From: a virus
Virus record (IMG/VR): IMGVR_UViG_3300027971_000047
Coordinates: 1-64,000 of that record
Length of the DNA stretch: 64,000 nucleotides
Strand: one strand, 5' to 3'
Positions 56,430-63,617 of this stretch are shown here, piece after piece (position 1 is the stretch's first letter; the number at the start of each line of letters is the position of its first letter). Position numbers and translations under genes: made by a program. Under the pieces are notes generated by a model that worked only from the letters and a program-made list of their open reading frames with translations, was not told where the DNA came from and searched no databases.

Positions 56430-56602
56430 AAACTATCAATGATGAAATCGGTTACATAGAAGGTCGATTGCTCAAGAAGGGAATCCGATTGAGTCCCAAG
56501 GGACGCAGTTGGGCAGAGAATCTTGAGGCAATGGTTTTCCTAGGTGGAATCCTGTTGATTTTCGGCATTGTAGGGTCAATAGAGACTGGCAGGTGGTTCT
56601 GA
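56426..56602 (+). CDS. Small single-pass membrane protein
   Basis: This 58-residue protein has a charged N-terminal half and a transmembrane helix (AMVFLGGILLIFGIVGSIET). It starts in ATGA overlap. Function unknown. Confidence 0.55.
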   Translation: MKTINDEIGYIEGRLLKKGIRLSPKGRSWAENLEAMVFLGGILLIFGIVGSIETGRWF

Positions 56603-56766
56603 TGATACTTCTATCATGGCTAAGGGGTAATAAGCCTCTACGGGTCTCTGAAGGCTCATTAAGGGCTATTCGTAGGGCGCAGTTGGATAAAACCCTCGCT
56701 GAAGAGGCTGATAAGCGACGCGCTCGAAAGATGGCTCGCTTTAGTTTGATTTCCAAACCCCAGTAG
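56602..56766 (+). CDS. Small basic protein
   Basis: This 54-residue protein is strongly basic and helical (SLRAIRRAQLDKTLAEEADK, then RRARKMARF). Its stop lies inside the operator motif of the next promoter. It might bind nucleic acid. Not recognised. Confidence 0.5.
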   Translation: MILLSWLRGNKPLRVSEGSLRAIRRAQLDKTLAEEADKRRARKMARFSLISKPQ

Positions 56767-56797
56767 GATATACTTTGAATTGTCCGAGAGGAGGACA
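56756..56797 (+). promoter_or_regulatory. Operator-promoter with SD-in-loop hairpin
   Basis: AACCCCAGTA (56756-56765) is followed three bases later by TATACT (56769-56774). The leader pairs TGTCC with GGACA (56781-56797) around GAGAGGA. It overlaps the end of the upstream gene and serves the gene at 56802. Confidence 0.65.
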
Positions 56798-56801
56798 TTA
56801 A

Positions 56802-57215
56802 ATGACAACTTCAGTCATCGAGAAGAAAAAGGCTCTTACAAAAACTCAATGTAAGCGCATTTATGTTGAAGCATACGAGGCTGGTCTTTTGGCTGGCAAA
56901 GATGCAGACACTCCAAAGTTTGTAGTTGGTTCACCAACTACTGCACTTGGTAGTGATATTGATTTTAGTAAAAAAACTTACATCCTTGACGGTCTTTGCG
57001 GATTTGCTTGGGTAAACATTTCACCAGCGCGAGGTGCGTTTGTGAATTGGTTAAAGGCTCAAGGCATCGGTAGCAAGGGTTATTACGGTGGATACGAGAT
57101 TTGGGTTCGTGAATTCGGACAGAGCGTAGACCGTAAATATGCTTTTGCTCAAGCCTTCGCTCAGGTTCTTGGAAAATACGGAATCGAAGCGAGCGCTGGC
57201 AGTCGCCTTGACTAA
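56802..57215 (+). CDS. Conserved hypothetical phage protein
   Basis: This 137-residue protein has the pattern KTYILDGLCGFAWVNISPARG, then NWLKAQGIGSKGYYGGYEIW and a QAFAQVLGKYGIEA end. The family is widespread in phages of actinobacteria and others, with unknown function. Helical N-terminus, then a compact alpha/beta domain. It precedes the structured gap. Confidence 0.65.
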   Translation: MTTSVIEKKKALTKTQCKRIYVEAYEAGLLAGKDADTPKFVVGSPTTALGSDIDFSKKTYILDGLCGFAWVNISPARGAFVNWLKAQGIGSKGYYGGYEIWVREFGQSVDRKYAFAQAFAQVLGKYGIEASAGSRLD

Positions 57216-57230
57216 GTAACAAAACTGGAA

Positions 57231-57527
57231 TTCATCCCGTCGGTCTCTTCTTAGATTGGCGGGATGAACCACATAACCACCTTTTTCCTTTCATGGTTAT
57301 GTGTGGGGTATCATTTACGCGGGTACCCAATAGTTCGGTGGCGTAGTAGCGCCTGTTACGCGTCCGTCCTCTCTCTAGCGTAACTTTCATCGCTCCGCCA
57401 CCGAGCGCCCATCCTTGACACTCATTCATCTTGATGATGTACCCTTTAACAAGGTTCGCAAAACACCTACTAGCCAAAGTGAGGTCAGTCCAATACTGAC
57501 AACATAGAAGCGTTACAACCAGTAACG
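57231..57527. ncRNA. Gene-free, GC-rich, highly structured stretch (possible non-coding RNA)
   Basis: Between 57216 and 57557 I see at least six perfect or near-perfect stems: TTCATCCCG/CGGGATGAA (57231-57239/57260-57268); CACATAACCA/TGGTTATGTG (57270-57279/57294-57303); GGGTA/TACCC (57306-57310/57324-57328); an 11-position stem 57333-57343/57396-57406 enclosing GTTACGC/GCGTAAC (57355-57361/57378-57384); GTCAGT/ACTGAC (57484-57489/57495-57500); and CGTTAC/GTAACG (57511-57516/57522-57527). GC is well above the flanks. This fits a structured RNA or a replication or regulatory site; strand not determined. Confidence 0.5.
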
Positions 57528-57557
57528 AAAAATGTTCACCCCTAACAACGGAGGAAT

Positions 57558-58013
57558 ATGCGATTCTATGAAAAAGTTATTACGAAACCAATTCCAGTCG
57601 CACTTTTTATTCTTGGATTCATACTTCTAAATCCATTCCACATCCCACCTGACCCTCAAGCAAAAGCGTCTGAGGTGGTTGTGAAACCAATACTGGTTGA
57701 ACGCAATCCCGAAGCATCAATGGCTTATGCCCAAAAACAATTAAGCACAATGGGTTGGGATACACCCGCTCAATGGGAATGTTTGCTATCGCTTTGGACC
57801 AAAGAATCAAATTGGCGTCCTGATGCCTACAATAAAACTGTCGTATATCAAGATGGAGAAAAACTTCATGCTGGCGGAATTCCACAGATACTTGGACTTG
57901 ACCCTGACTTAACAGTTGAGGAACAAGTAAGTCGTGGATTCATTTATATTGAACACAGATATAAAAATCCCTGTTCGGCGTGGCGCTTTTGGAGTTCTAA
58001 CTTTTGGTATTAG
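57558..58013 (+). CDS. Exported lytic transglycosylase-like protein
   Basis: This 151-residue protein has an N-terminal hydrophobic segment (PIPVALFILGFILLNPFHIP) acting as signal or anchor, then a catalytic domain with CLLSLWTKESNWRPDA (Glu83 as general acid), HAGGIPQ, and YIEHRYKNPCSAWRFW near the end, the pattern of Rpf/SLT-like domains in actinobacterial cell-wall enzymes. It would cut glycan strands outside the membrane. It is 24 kb away from the CHAP endolysin. Confidence 0.7.
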   Translation: MRFYEKVITKPIPVALFILGFILLNPFHIPPDPQAKASEVVVKPILVERNPEASMAYAQKQLSTMGWDTPAQWECLLSLWTKESNWRPDAYNKTVVYQDGEKLHAGGIPQILGLDPDLTVEEQVSRGFIYIEHRYKNPCSAWRFWSSNFWY

Positions 58014-58022
58014 CCTTCCTAA

Positions 58023-58277
58023 ATGGGAAGTAATGAACAGAAAAGACCTTCAGCAATAGACGATGCGCTCGCCGAAATCGGGCGCATCGCTTTTGTTGAA
58101 CCAGCAATCTGTACAGGATGGGTTCTTGTATCTGAATGGATGGGCGAAGGCGATAAGGATTACTGGACGCTTACACTTGCCGATGACCAAAATCCTGATT
58201 GGCGACATCTTGGTTTAGTTCACCACGGATTAAAAAATTGGGAAGGTGACGATGATGTCGGACTCAGAGACAAATAG
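58023..58277 (+). CDS. Conserved hypothetical phage protein
   Basis: This 84-residue protein has TGWVLVSEWMGEGDKDYWTL and a LTLADDQNPDWRHLGLVHHG segment, typical of a small family found in actinophages and some actinobacteria. Function unknown. The next gene starts before its stop. Confidence 0.6.
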   Translation: MGSNEQKRPSAIDDALAEIGRIAFVEPAICTGWVLVSEWMGEGDKDYWTLTLADDQNPDWRHLGLVHHGLKNWEGDDDVGLRDK

Positions 58278-58395
58278 ACCACTTGATGAAAAACAAAGAA
58301 TTGAATTATTAAATAAATTGATTACAGAACGCTATGGTGAGTGGGCGACACGCAAGACTCCCGAGATAAATAACGATGATGAAGCCAAGCGCTAA
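58252..58395 (+). CDS. Small unknown protein
   Basis: This frame of 47 codons (ATG at 58252, or ATG at 58255) lies behind GGAAGGTGAC. Charged helix (DEKQRIELLNKLITERYGEW) and polar end. Not recognised. Confidence 0.5.
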   Translation: MMSDSETNRPLDEKQRIELLNKLITERYGEWATRKTPEINNDDEAKR

Positions 58396-58404
58396 AATTA
58401 CAAC

Positions 58405-58737
58405 ATGGGTTCATTCACTTCTAAAGCGCCGTGCCGTGATGCTGACCCATGGCTTTTTGACCAATACAATTTAGATTTAGTACAACCAGCGCTTAACTAT
58501 TGTTCTCGATGTATTTTTTGGCAAGAGTGTGACTCTCTAGTAAAGCCTAAAGTTAATTTTTATGATGGAGTTGTTGCTGGCAAAGTATGGCGTAATGGCA
58601 GAATTTTGGCTAAGTTAGATGCCTCTTCCCCGTACCGCCTAATTGTTGGAGAGGAAAACATTGCAGAAAATTATGATGCCTTGGAAGTTTCAGGGAGCGA
58701 GTTGCTTGGGGGTACCGACGGAGTTCTTCTTCCCTGA
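58405..58737 (+). CDS. WhiB-like Fe-S regulator
   Basis: This 110-residue protein has the WhiB cysteines: Cys10 (APCRDAD), then YCSRC and WQEC, and a following DGVVAGKVW that matches the GVWGG turn with a Lys in place of Gly. WhiB proteins carry a 4Fe-4S cluster and bind the main sigma factor. They are restricted to actinobacteria and their phages. A second WhiB-type gene starts inside its 3' end. Confidence 0.75.
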   Translation: MGSFTSKAPCRDADPWLFDQYNLDLVQPALNYCSRCIFWQECDSLVKPKVNFYDGVVAGKVWRNGRILAKLDASSPYRLIVGEENIAENYDALEVSGSELLGGTDGVLLP

Positions 58738-58939
58738 AGGTTCAGGAATTACAGATGAAAACCGAACAGCAAAAAAGATTTGTAACGGGTGCGTATTAAA
58801 AACAGAATGTCTGACCTATGCGCTACATTACAAAGTAACGGGTATTTGGGGTGGAACATCACTAAATGAACGCGACAACATAAGAAAAAAACTAAACATA
58901 ATCGCCAAACCAATAACTAACGAAAGGCACACAGCATGA
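58661..58939 (+). CDS. Second WhiB-like Fe-S regulator, overlapping the first
   Basis: This protein of about 92 residues has GASCLGVPTEFFFPEG, then KICNGCVLKTECLTYAL and TGIWGGTS, the complete WhiB Cys pattern and GIWGG turn. It overlaps the first WhiB gene by 65-77 bases in another frame. I prefer the TTG at 58661, six bases after GGAGAGG; ATG at 58673 or 58676 is possible. The last codons form ATGA with the SSB gene. Confidence 0.7.
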   Translation: MQKIMMPWKFQGASCLGVPTEFFFPEGSGITDENRTAKKICNGCVLKTECLTYALHYKVTGIWGGTSLNERDNIRKKLNIIAKPITNERHTA

Positions 58940-59364
58940 GCGCACCAATAACAATTACAGGAAATATAGTTAATGACCCTGAATTAAAATTTACTCCCAA
59001 CGGTAAAGCCTTAGCAATCTTTACAGTTGTTACATCTAAGTCCAGTAAGAAACCTGACGGAACTTGGGACAATGTAGATACAACTTTTTGGGATGTAAAA
59101 GCATGGGGCAAGACTGCTGAAAATTGTGCAGACTCTTTAGGCAAGGGAATGTCAGTAATTGTTGTAGGCACCGCAGTTCAAGAAAACTGGGATGACAAAG
59201 TAACAGGGGCTAAACGCTCAAAGATTGTAGTTACCGCTTGGAACTTAGGCATTGACATGAAGCGCCATACAGTTGCTCAAGTAAGTACAACCACTCGCAC
59301 AGATACACCTAAGACGCCTTCAGATGCTTGGAGTATGCCAATATCTGACATTGCACCTTTCTAA
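58936..59364 (+). CDS. ssb: Single-stranded DNA-binding protein
   Basis: This 142-residue protein has the OB-fold pattern: ITITGNIVNDPELKFTPNGK, AIFTVVTSK, FWDVKAWGKTAENCADSLGK and VIVVGTAVQENW. The short acidic C-terminus ends ISDIAPF, matching the typical DIPF-like tip that recruits partner proteins. It starts in ATGA overlap with the WhiB gene. Confidence 0.85.
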   Translation: MSAPITITGNIVNDPELKFTPNGKALAIFTVVTSKSSKKPDGTWDNVDTTFWDVKAWGKTAENCADSLGKGMSVIVVGTAVQENWDDKVTGAKRSKIVVTAWNLGIDMKRHTVAQVSTTTRTDTPKTPSDAWSMPISDIAPF

Positions 59365-59375
59365 CCCTTATGTAG

Positions 59376-59409
59376 TATAATCGGGGTTGAAAAACTCTCG
59401 AAAGGGGTT
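59376..59409 (+). promoter_or_regulatory. Operator-promoter upstream of the repeated head module
   Basis: TATAAT (59376-59381) overlaps AATCGGGGTT (59379-59388), a variant of the reversed motif. The leader pairs AACTC with GGGTT (59393-59397/59405-59409, one G-U) around TCGAAAG, which starts the ribosome site. It would start transcription into the second head module. Confidence 0.55.
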
Positions 59410-59413
59410 GTAA

Positions 59414-59713
59414 ATGGCTTGGACTGATTTCTTCACAAAGGAATTAGCAGGTTCAAAAGTTGTTGTTGATTCGAATGGTAAACCATTTGTATCTCAAGAA
59501 ATTGCTCTAAAAGAGTATGTTGAGATTGAGTTAAACATCCAACGGGATGCTTTGCCTTACAACATCTACTTCCGACGCTTTGATGCAATTGGTGGCGAAT
59601 TAGAAAATCGTCTCTTTGCTCAAGTTGGCGACAGAGATTTGGCTTTGAAATCTGCTCTAGGAATAACTAACAAAAGAATTAACTCTTTTGAACTTGTTTC
59701 AGACGGAGAATAA
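59414..59713 (+). CDS. Conserved small phage protein (complete copy)
   Basis: This 99-residue protein is the full-length form of the truncated protein at 2-247. It has AWTDFFTKELAGSKVVVDSN, YVEIELNIQ and the core DAIGGELENRLFAQ, ending VSDGE. I do not recognise the family. Its own promoter precedes it and a leaderless gene follows. Confidence 0.7.
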   Translation: MAWTDFFTKELAGSKVVVDSNGKPFVSQEIALKEYVEIELNIQRDALPYNIYFRRFDAIGGELENRLFAQVGDRDLALKSALGITNKRINSFELVSDGE

Positions 59714-59735
59714 AAAGGCTAAATCCGCTTAACGG

Positions 59736-59750
59736 TATAATCGACAGGTG
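59736..59750 (+). promoter_or_regulatory. Promoter of a probable leaderless mRNA (second copy)
   Basis: TATAAT (59736-59741) ends six bases before the GTG at 59748, exactly as at 268-282, although the six bases between have changed (CGACAG against CGCTAG). Conservation of the box and spacing but not of the linker supports a leaderless start. Confidence 0.6.
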
Positions 59751-59903
59751 TACGATAACCTTTCACCCAATCGTGAGGCTGTCGTGTCTGTTTTACGGGC
59801 TTTCGCAATTCAAACTCACGAAGTATTTTCGGAGTTGATAAATGCGGGATTCAATGAGCAACAGGCAATCGCAATTGTCGTAGGATTAGCAACCAAAGAG
59901 TAG
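59748..59903 (+). CDS. Small conserved protein upstream of portal (second copy)
   Basis: This 51-residue protein is homologous to the one at 280-432 with GTG start. The C-terminal NAGFNEQQAIAIVVGLATKE region is the conserved part. Unknown function. Confidence 0.6.
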   Translation: MYDNLSPNREAVVSVLRAFAIQTHEVFSELINAGFNEQQAIAIVVGLATKE

Positions 59904-59911
59904 AGGGTTAA

Positions 59912-61342
59912 ATGGCTGAGAAAATAACGCCCGATTTACAAGAGTTAGGTTCTACTGGTTTACGCCGTTCAGGTGGAACGGTCTTTGAAGAATTTTTAGT
60001 TAATCTGCGTGGACAACGCGGAGCAAGAATCTATCGAGAGATGGCGGACAACGACCCGACCATCGGCTCAATGTTGTATGCAATAGAAAAAGTTATTACT
60101 CGTCTTGAATGGCGTGTAGACCCTTTCTCAGATGATTCTCAAGACGGAGATATTTCTAAGCAAGATAAAGAAGTAGCAGTATTCGTAGAATCTTGTATAC
60201 ATGATATGAGCGAGTCTTGGGACTCTGCTTTATCTCAAATACTTTCAATGCTTGTCTTTGGTTTTTCATATCATGAGATTGTTTACAAAATCCGTGAAGG
60301 CGATAGCAAAAACCCACAGCGTAAATCTAAATATAATGATGGTCGTATTGGTTGGCGCAAAATGCCTATTCGCGCCCAAGAAACTTTATTCCGTTGGGAA
60401 ATGGATGACGATGGCGGTATTCAAGCCATGGTTCAAGTAGACCCATCAGCGGGTGGTATCCATACAATTCCAATTGAGAAGGCTTTGTTATTCCGTACCC
60501 ATACACAAAAGAATAACCCTGAAGGTCGTTCTATTCTTCGTAACGCTTATCGCTCTTGGTACTTCAAGCGTCGTATTGAAGAGATTGAAGCAATCGGTAT
60601 TGAGCGTGACTTAGCAGGTCTACCAGTTGCTTATGTACCACCTGAGTTCCTTTCATCATCAGCAACAGCCGAGCAAGCCTCAGTTCTTGCATCAATCCAA
60701 AGCATCGTTACTTCTATTAAGCGTAATGAGCAAGAGGGAATCATTATGCCCTCGATGTATGACGACCAAGGACACAAAGTATTTGATTTAGTTCTTTTAT
60801 CTTCAGGCGGTTCTCGTCAGTTTGATACAGACAAAGTTATCCAGCGCTATGACCAAAGAATTGCAATGTCAATCCTTTCTGACTTTATTCTCCTTGGCTC
60901 TGACCGAGTTGGTTCCTACGCCCTTGGAACTTCCAAGATGGATTTGTGGTCGATGTCAGTTGATGCAATTGCTAAAAGTATTGCTGAAGTAATTAACCAA
61001 CATGCTATTCCTCGTTTATTAAAACTAAATGGCATGGATGTTGCTCGCGCTCCTTATCTAACTTATGGTGAAGTAAGCCATGTTGATTTGAATGAGATTG
61101 CTGGATTTGTTGGCAACTTGGTACAAACAGGTGCAATAGTTCCTGACCCTAAGTTGGAAGAGTATCTACGCGACCTCGCTGGATTACCACCTGCCGAACA
61201 TGATGGACAGAATTTTGGTATGCCACCTATGCCTGAAGCGGCAGGGATGCCTCCCATGCCTGAAGAACCAGCAACATCAGGTGAAGAAGAATTACCACCT
61301 GCTCCAACTACGGAGGCTCCGCAACCCCCTGAAGTTGGTTAG
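59912..61342 (+). CDS. Portal protein (second, divergent copy)
   Basis: This 476-residue protein is homologous to the portal at 447-1862 along its whole length, with REMADNDPTIGSM, FGFSYHEIVYK and SDRVGSYALG regions kept and variation concentrated in the N-terminus, the region near residue 85-130 and the Pro/Glu-rich C-terminus. Two functional portals in one virion would be unusual, so this more likely belongs to a second related genome. Confidence 0.9.
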   Translation: MAEKITPDLQELGSTGLRRSGGTVFEEFLVNLRGQRGARIYREMADNDPTIGSMLYAIEKVITRLEWRVDPFSDDSQDGDISKQDKEVAVFVESCIHDMSESWDSALSQILSMLVFGFSYHEIVYKIREGDSKNPQRKSKYNDGRIGWRKMPIRAQETLFRWEMDDDGGIQAMVQVDPSAGGIHTIPIEKALLFRTHTQKNNPEGRSILRNAYRSWYFKRRIEEIEAIGIERDLAGLPVAYVPPEFLSSSATAEQASVLASIQSIVTSIKRNEQEGIIMPSMYDDQGHKVFDLVLLSSGGSRQFDTDKVIQRYDQRIAMSILSDFILLGSDRVGSYALGTSKMDLWSMSVDAIAKSIAEVINQHAIPRLLKLNGMDVARAPYLTYGEVSHVDLNEIAGFVGNLVQTGAIVPDPKLEEYLRDLAGLPPAEHDGQNFGMPPMPEAAGMPPMPEEPATSGEEELPPAPTTEAPQPPEVG

Positions 61343-61344
61343 AG

Positions 61345-62361
61345 ATGGCACTACATTTTGTACATCCCTTTGAAAAGGCGCGTAACAAAAGAGTTCCACT
61401 AACACCTCAAGAACAAGAACTTGCTCGTACTTTGTATCAATCAATTCAGCGAGCCACAGATAAAATCTCGATGAGACAACTTGAGTCCCTGCTTCGTAAC
61501 ATGAACCCTGAAACCTTAGAGCGTTTATTATCAACCATAACTATTGCTAATCAAAAGAGCATTAGAGATTCACTTCTAAATTCAATTGATATTGGTGGCA
61601 AGGATGCCATTAAACAAATTCAAAAGATTGCTCCTAAATTAGCCCTCCCTGCCTTCTCACCTTCTAAAGTAAAGATAGAAAATAGACCAGCATTGGCTAA
61701 CCTTGAGTTCACAAAAATTCCTATATGGGCGCAACCAAAACCACCTAAAGTTGAATTCACTATGTCCTTTAATAAAACAAACCCAAACTCTTTAGCCTTT
61801 GCTCAACGCCGTGCTGGAGAACTTGTAACCTCGATTGATGCACTAACTCGTCTGTCAGTTCGCAAAGCAATCATCGATGCTTTCAATGAGGGCTTAGATT
61901 ACAGAGCAACAGCCCGAAGAATTAAAAGTGTTGTAGGGCTACATCCAAGATTCGCTGATGCAGTAACTAACTTTGAGAAAAAAGAGTATGCCCGATTAGT
62001 TAAAAGCGGAATAAAAGAAGAAGCCGCTCGCGCTAAAGCAATCGAACGCTCTACCCGTTATTCAGATTCTCTTAAGAGCAAGAGAGCCACCATGATTGCT
62101 CGAACAGAGATTCAGATTGCTCAAAACGAAGGACGCCAAGAGGGATGGAACCAAGCGGCTAAAGAAGGTTATGTAGATGTTGAATCACAAAAGATGTGGA
62201 TTATTGCTCAAGATGAACGCACCTGCGAAATATGTTTAGAATTAGATGGCGAGATAGTTCCTTGGGACGGAGCATTTTCTAGCGGAGATGAAACTCCAGG
62301 CAGAGTTCACCCTAATTGTCGTTGCACCATGGTAATCATTCCACCTGAGAGACGCTCATGA
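61345..62361 (+). CDS. MuF-like head morphogenesis protein (second copy)
   Basis: This 338-residue protein keeps the MuF features (ARTEIQIAQNEGRQEGWNQA, DERTCEICLELDGEIVPWDG, HPNCRC) and is homologous to the protein at 1865-2872. The N-terminal third is the most divergent. It overlaps the next gene by four bases (ATGA). Confidence 0.85.
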   Translation: MALHFVHPFEKARNKRVPLTPQEQELARTLYQSIQRATDKISMRQLESLLRNMNPETLERLLSTITIANQKSIRDSLLNSIDIGGKDAIKQIQKIAPKLALPAFSPSKVKIENRPALANLEFTKIPIWAQPKPPKVEFTMSFNKTNPNSLAFAQRRAGELVTSIDALTRLSVRKAIIDAFNEGLDYRATARRIKSVVGLHPRFADAVTNFEKKEYARLVKSGIKEEAARAKAIERSTRYSDSLKSKRATMIARTEIQIAQNEGRQEGWNQAAKEGYVDVESQKMWIIAQDERTCEICLELDGEIVPWDGAFSSGDETPGRVHPNCRCTMVIIPPERRS

Positions 62362-63617
62362 GTATCACAATCGCATTTCCTCTTGGATATAAGCCAGTCC
62401 TTAAACATGGTGACCATGACCAAACTGACCACGGCGCTTGGGCAACCCAAGGTTCTGAAAAAGAAAAAGAAATTCACGAACGGATTACTGATATTAAAAC
62501 AGGTGATTACGAGAGAGACAAATACGATGAGGAAGATAAAAACCTCTATCAAAAAATAGAAGCAAAATATAAAACGAAAGATGATAAAACTTATTTGTTG
62601 TGGCAAGAAAACATTAAAACACCTGAAGGAAATAACATAATTGAAGTTAGAGCCTACGAGCCAAAAACATTAAGAAGCGGTAAAGAAGGTAGAAAACAAA
62701 TCGGTTCATTGGCTACCGAAGGTAGAACAAGTTCAATAATAGATGGTGTTTATGTTGATGAACAATATCAACGCCAAGGTATTGCTACCGCCATGTTAAA
62801 TATGGCTAGAACCTATGCTCCTGATAATATGAAAATCAGCCATTCTTATTCTTTGTCAGACGATGCAAAAGGCTGGAGTAGTGTTGTAAAACACGGCGAC
62901 CACGACCAATCAACGCACGGTAGTTGGGCTTCAGGTAACTTTAATGAAATCTACGATGGCGAAAAAGCACAAAACACTTACTTTGATACTTACGGGATTA
63001 AAACTGATGGAAGTAAAGACCCTGTTGGAATCTCCCGTGAAGAAATAAGAAGTTTGAACACTTACACAGCAGATGGTTATGCAGAAATAAATGGATATTT
63101 ACGAAGATTTAATAGAGAGCCTGATGAAAACGATTCGATTGATGCCAAACAATACCGTCAAATGCAAGAATATAGAGTTGGCGATTTGGATAAACTCATA
63201 GAAGAAGCGCCTGAATTTTTTGGAGACAAAAATTTATACCGAGTGTTTGATAAAAGTATTACAGATACTCTTGAAGTAGGAGATGTATTGACAGATAAAG
63301 GCTTTATGTCTACAACTAGAGTTGATATAACTAGGCAAGAAGGCTTAGAAGTATTGCAAAATTTACAAATGATTAGAACCACAGATGACACACCATCAAT
63401 TCTTTTGCCAAGTGAATCTAAAAAAGGCAAAGGTCTAGCAGTTGATTATCTAAAAAATGCTGTTGTAGATTTGTTTGACAATGTTTCCGCCGCTAACAAC
63501 GAAAGAGAAATTTTATTACCAAGAAATACATCTTTGAAATTTATGGGATATAAAACTGTTAGTGTTGGGAGTGGCGACCCAATGAAAGTAGGAGTTTTTC
63601 AAAGGATGGACAAATGA
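62358..63617 (+). CDS. Virion-associated effector: GNAT-like plus one ADP-ribosyltransferase domain (second copy)
   Basis: This 419-residue protein corresponds to the 765-residue protein at 2869. KH..HDQ..HG.WA motifs lie at residues 16-29 and 178-191, the latter at the same position as in the first copy. The GNAT-like loop YQRQGIATAM is at about 136. The ART domain has NLYRVF at about 292, GFMSTT at about 315 and NEREILLPR at about 380 (ExE). The first copy has two ART modules after the GNAT module; here there is one, more like the last. Modules appear to be exchanged between strains. Confidence 0.7.
   Translation: MSITIAFPLGYKPVLKHGDHDQTDHGAWATQGSEKEKEIHERITDIKTGDYERDKYDEEDKNLYQKIEAKYKTKDDKTYLLWQENIKTPEGNNIIEVRAYEPKTLRSGKEGRKQIGSLATEGRTSSIIDGVYVDEQYQRQGIATAMLNMARTYAPDNMKISHSYSLSDDAKGWSSVVKHGDHDQSTHGSWASGNFNEIYDGEKAQNTYFDTYGIKTDGSKDPVGISREEIRSLNTYTADGYAEINGYLRRFNREPDENDSIDAKQYRQMQEYRVGDLDKLIEEAPEFFGDKNLYRVFDKSITDTLEVGDVLTDKGFMSTTRVDITRQEGLEVLQNLQMIRTTDDTPSILLPSESKKGKGLAVDYLKNAVVDLFDNVSAANNEREILLPRNTSLKFMGYKTVSVGSGDPMKVGVFQRMDK

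Noticed and set aside
57232-57477. Minus-strand open frame of 81 codons in the structured gap
   Set aside because: No clear ribosome site; composition unlike neighbours, and it is fully explained by the GC-rich hairpins. Kept as an alternative reading only.
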